From Lysobacter sp. Root690 (lineage in GTDB: Bacteria > Pseudomonadota > Gammaproteobacteria > Xanthomonadales > Xanthomonadaceae), in contig NZ_LMHM01000012.1 of assembly GCF_001427785.1 (NCBI RefSeq), positions 268,417 to 313,035 on the forward strand: a DNA stretch of 44,619 nucleotides, read 5' to 3'. Each line of letters opens with the position of its first letter. Position 1 is the stretch's first letter. The position numbers and the translations under genes are program-made. Positions 42,049-44,619 of this stretch are shown here, in pieces. The notes beneath the pieces were generated by a model. That model was not told where the DNA came from. It made no database searches and saw nothing but the letters and a program-made list of their open reading frames with translations.

Positions 42049-43791
42049 TCAGGGCAGGCGCCGCTGCGACGGATACGGCGCCACATCGTTGTGCTGACCG
42101 CTGGCCAGCCCGTCCTGCACCTGCTTCCACCACTCGACCTTGAAGATGTCGCCGTGCGCGTGCATCAACGCGCCCAGCAACGGCGGCGACAGGCCGAGAA
42201 AACGCGGGAACTGCTCGGGAAACACATCATTGCCGTGGGCATAGAACCACGGACCCGATTCCATTTCCTCTTCGTGATTGCGCGGTGCCGGCACCGGCCG
42301 GAAGCGGCAGTCGCTGACCAGGCACAGCTCATCGTAGTCGTAGAAGATCGCGCGCCCGTGCCGCGACACACCGAAATTCTTCAGCAGCAGATCGCCCGGA
42401 AAGATATTGCTCAAGGCCAGATCGCGGATCGCCTGACCGTAGTCGATCACCGCCGCGCGCGCGGCCTCGGGCGTCTGTTCGCGCACGTACAGATTGAGCG
42501 GCCGCAGGCGGCGTTCGACATAACACAGATGCAAAACCAGATCGTCGCCGTCCAGGCTGATGCTCCGGGCGCAGGTGCTCAGCAATTCGTCCAGCAGGTC
42601 AGGCGCGAAGCGCGACCGCGGAAAGCGAAGGAAGCGGAACGGCTGCGCATCGACCAGCCGGCCGACACGATCGTGATGGAACACCAGCGAATACTTCGCC
42701 TCGACTTCCTCGCGCGCGACTTCCTTCGGATAAGCGAAGTGGTCGCGGATCAGCTTGAACACCAGCGGATAGCTGGGCAGGGTGAACACCGCCATGACCA
42801 TGCCGCGTTCGCCCTCGGCGCGGATCAGCCGCTCGCCCGACTGCGTCGCGAACTGGCGGAAGAAGGTGCGGTAGCGCTCGGTCTTGCCCTGCTTGGCGCG
42901 GCCGAGCACGGTGTACAACTCATCGATCGGCTTGCCCGGCAGCAAGGTGCGCAGGAACACCACCGCATCGCCGACCGTGCCCAGGTCGGCATGGAAATAA
43001 CTGCGCGAATAACTGAACAACTGCACCACTTCGCTGCGCACGGTCAGCACCGCGTCGACCTTGAGCGCGCCGTCCTCGTTGACCAGCGCGATCACGCACG
43101 GCGAGAACGAACGCTCGCCGAACACACGCCCGATCAAGTACGCGCGGCGCTCGCGATAGAACACCGTGTCGAGCAACTCGACCGCGCGCACCGGGTGCGG
43201 ACCCCAATGCTGCAGGTCCTCCTGCAAACGCACCGCGATCCCCGCCGCGCAGCGGGTGCGATGCGCGTACGGCACCGCGAACGGGTAGTCGTCGAGCACG
43301 CGCATGAAGGTTTCGACCAAGCGGTCTTCCGACACCGCATAACTGTGGCGCGCGACCGGATGGGTGATCGAATCGGTCGGTTCGATGTCGAGGGCAACGA
43401 ATTCCATCGACGGGTCGACGCCGCGGGTCTTGAAGAACCGCCGGGTCAGCGTGTTGAAAAAAGTCTTGTACAACTCGCCGTCGAGCAACGGCGCGACGAT
43501 CCGCGCATACGCGGCATGCACCGCCGACCACAGCACGCGGTCGCCCGCGCGTTCGCCCAGCCGCGCCTGCAATGCATCACTGGCCTCGGCGATGCAACGG
43601 TCGTACAACTCGATGCGTTCGACCGCGTCGGCGCGATCGCCCTGCCAGTCGCTGCGTTCGAACCGGCCCTGGGCGCGGCGGGTGATCGCGGCGAAGCGCG
43701 CGTGGTAATCGGCGAAGGCGTCGCGGATCTGGCCGGCGACGGCTTCGGCTTCGCCGGGTGCGGCGTGCGTTGGGGCGGATGCGATGGCCAT
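42049..43791 (-). CDS. aceK: Isocitrate dehydrogenase kinase/phosphatase AceK
   Basis: 580 residues, matching the family length. Recognisable stretches are [20 protein letters not shown], the regulatory-domain motifs around [10 protein letters not shown], the kinase ATP-binding [35 protein letters not shown], and the catalytic-loop region [20 protein letters not shown] with DYDEL. AceK phosphorylates isocitrate dehydrogenase to divert carbon to the glyoxylate bypass and also dephosphorylates it. The aceBA genes usually beside aceK are not in this window. The start is ATG at 43791. Convergent with the pYEATS gene, only nine bases apart. Confidence 0.95.
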   Translation of the reverse strand: MAIASAPTHAAPGEAEAVAGQIRDAFADYHARFAAITRRAQGRFERSDWQGDRADAVERIELYDRCIAEASDALQARLGERAGDRVLWSAVHAAYARIVAPLLDGELYKTFFNTLTRRFFKTRGVDPSMEFVALDIEPTDSITHPVARHSYAVSEDRLVETFMRVLDDYPFAVPYAHRTRCAAGIAVRLQEDLQHWGPHPVRAVELLDTVFYRERRAYLIGRVFGERSFSPCVIALVNEDGALKVDAVLTVRSEVVQLFSYSRSYFHADLGTVGDAVVFLRTLLPGKPIDELYTVLGRAKQGKTERYRTFFRQFATQSGERLIRAEGERGMVMAVFTLPSYPLVFKLIRDHFAYPKEVAREEVEAKYSLVFHHDRVGRLVDAQPFRFLRFPRSRFAPDLLDELLSTCARSISLDGDDLVLHLCYVERRLRPLNLYVREQTPEAARAAVIDYGQAIRDLALSNIFPGDLLLKNFGVSRHGRAIFYDYDELCLVSDCRFRPVPAPRNHEEEMESGPWFYAHGNDVFPEQFPRFLGLSPPLLGALMHAHGDIFKVEWWKQVQDGLASGQHNDVAPYPSQRRLP

Positions 43792-43868
43792 GGCCGCAGT
43801 GTACGGCGACCGTCGCGGGCCTGTGGCATGCTCGCGGCTGCATCGATTCGTTTACGGATGAAACCATC

Positions 43869-44411
43869 ATGAGCCACCCGACCGGGACGTCGACGCCGCG
43901 CGTGGCGCACGCACGTTGGATGCAGGCGCTGTGGCCGCGGGCGTTGTGCGTGCTCGCGCTGCTGTGCGGCGCGGGCGCGGCGCTGCAACTGCCGATGGCG
44001 AACGCAGCCGAGGTTGAAGGCCGCGACGCGACCACCACGACCTTGTACAAAGGCCGCGTCGGCGAACGTGCGGTGACGTTGTACCTGAAGAGCGAACCGG
44101 TGCCCTGCGGCGGCGACCGTCGCCTGATCAGCGCGATCTACCGCTACGACGGCGTATCGAAATGGCTGCTGCTGCAGGCGACCGACGATCGCAAGGGCCA
44201 CCTGGCCCTGGTCGAATCGGGCCTGGGCACCGGCGTCACCGGCGCGATGATGCTGGTCGACAAGCGCGGCACACTCAAGGGCAAATGGATCAGCCCCGAT
44301 GGTGAGCGGCTGCTGCCGGTGCAGTTGAGCAAGACGGTTGTCGGCAAGGCCGAGCGCGAGAAGCTCGATGATCAGCTTGAGCGGACGGTGTACGAGAACA
44401 ACGATTGTTGA
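43869..44411 (+). CDS. Small exported protein of unknown function
   Basis: 180 residues from ATG 43869 (no strong ribosome site). A basic N-terminus and hydrophobic core (RALCVLALLCGAGAALQL) form a signal peptide with a likely cut near ANA-AEV (about 43). The mature protein, YKGRVGERAVTLYLKSEP followed by CGG, SAIYRYDG, HLALVESG, TGAMML and GKWISPDGERLLPVQL, has the alternating strands of a compact beta protein seen in many exported hypothetical proteins. Two Cys (CGG and the C-terminal NNDC). It is divergent from aceK by 77 bases. Confidence 0.65.
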   Translation: MSHPTGTSTPRVAHARWMQALWPRALCVLALLCGAGAALQLPMANAAEVEGRDATTTTLYKGRVGERAVTLYLKSEPVPCGGDRRLISAIYRYDGVSKWLLLQATDDRKGHLALVESGLGTGVTGAMMLVDKRGTLKGKWISPDGERLLPVQLSKTVVGKAEREKLDDQLERTVYENNDC

Positions 44412-44503
44412 AGCGACGATTGCTGAGCGAAGCGCTGTCCGATCCATGGCCGCAGTAACACTGCACCCGTAGCCCGTTCTTCGCCACGCCCCGCGCCCCG
44501 TGC

Positions 44504-44578
44504 TTTCCCCCTTTGGAAAAGGAGGCAGGGGGATTCGCTTTTGCTCCTGCCCCGCCAGCAAAAGCGAATCCCCCGCGC
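44504..44578. repeat. CCCCCTTTGGAAAAGGAGG element, copy 3
   Basis: CCCCCTTTGGAAAAGGAGG leads into CAGGGGGATTCGCTTTTGC, a short spacer, and the inverse arm GCAAAAGCGAATCCCCC. The arms form an 18-base perfect stem, the best-preserved copy of the family. It follows the exported-protein gene near the window end. Confidence 0.82.
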
Positions 44579-44619
44579 GACAGTCTTTCGCGCGCATCGC
44601 GTTGCGCAAGCCGCCGCCC

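Overview
The window is very G+C-rich, densely coded DNA. Its gene content (HrpB helicase, AceK, RluE, TatD, a large VTGSRI-type TonB-dependent receptor, a YadG/YadH-type ABC exporter, many small exported lipoproteins) and its short palindromic intergenic repeats suggest a Lysobacter-like member of the Xanthomonadaceae. That placement is inference; no rRNA or other phylogenetic marker lies in the window. No tRNA, rRNA, CRISPR array, transposase or phage gene was seen, so this is chromosomal backbone with accessory patches.

Layout. 0.4-2.8 kb: a minus-strand pair, a zinc-ribbon membrane protein and an SPFH protein, resembling the YdjG/YdjI membrane-stress proteins of Bacillus. 3.3-5.1 kb: a lipoprotein with a TonB C-terminal domain, then an orphan SMI1/KNR4 protein. 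5.25-5.62 kb: a tandem array of 36-bp palindromic units. 5.65-9.3 kb: a minus-strand unit of a TAP-like alpha/beta-hydrolase lipoprotein and a NatA/NatB-like ABC exporter. 9.3-9.8 kb: repeats. 9.8-12.7 kb: ferredoxin-NADP reductase, divergent from yadG-yadH. 12.7-14.4 kb: a long inverted repeat, a small lipoprotein and a polytopic membrane protein. 14.4-18.1 kb: an AT-rich leader and a 1055-residue TonB-dependent receptor. 18.3-21 kb: a cysteine-rich secreted protein, then a duplicated module in which two paralogous secreted proteins alternate with an intact tatD and a decayed tatD 3' end. 21-24.2 kb: hrpB and a small membrane protein.

24.2-28.1 kb: a 1287-residue patatin-like lipase whose catalytic Ser and Asp are separated by about ten membrane helices and which ends in a GNAT-like domain. 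28.6-32 kb: a cytosolic response-regulator/histidine-kinase fusion, an aldo/keto reductase and an EamA exporter. 32-35.7 kb: two tandem paralogous exported proteins, each with a single CxxCH haem-attachment motif. 36.4-40.1 kb: a small exported Cys protein, rluE, a small membrane protein, an exported methyltransferase-like protein with a long Ala/Pro linker, and a LysR regulator. 40.3-44.4 kb: a small divergent ORF, a membrane-anchored coiled-coil protein with a prokaryotic YEATS domain, aceK and a small exported protein.

Most genes are single or in pairs; the clear translationally coupled pairs are SPFH/zinc-ribbon, natA/natB and yadG/yadH. The most unusual items are the pYEATS membrane protein, the split patatin-GNAT fusion, the CxxCH twins, the TonB-domain lipoprotein and the tatD remnant that records a tandem duplication. 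At least three families of palindromic intergenic elements recur here and look like REP-type sequences of the genome.
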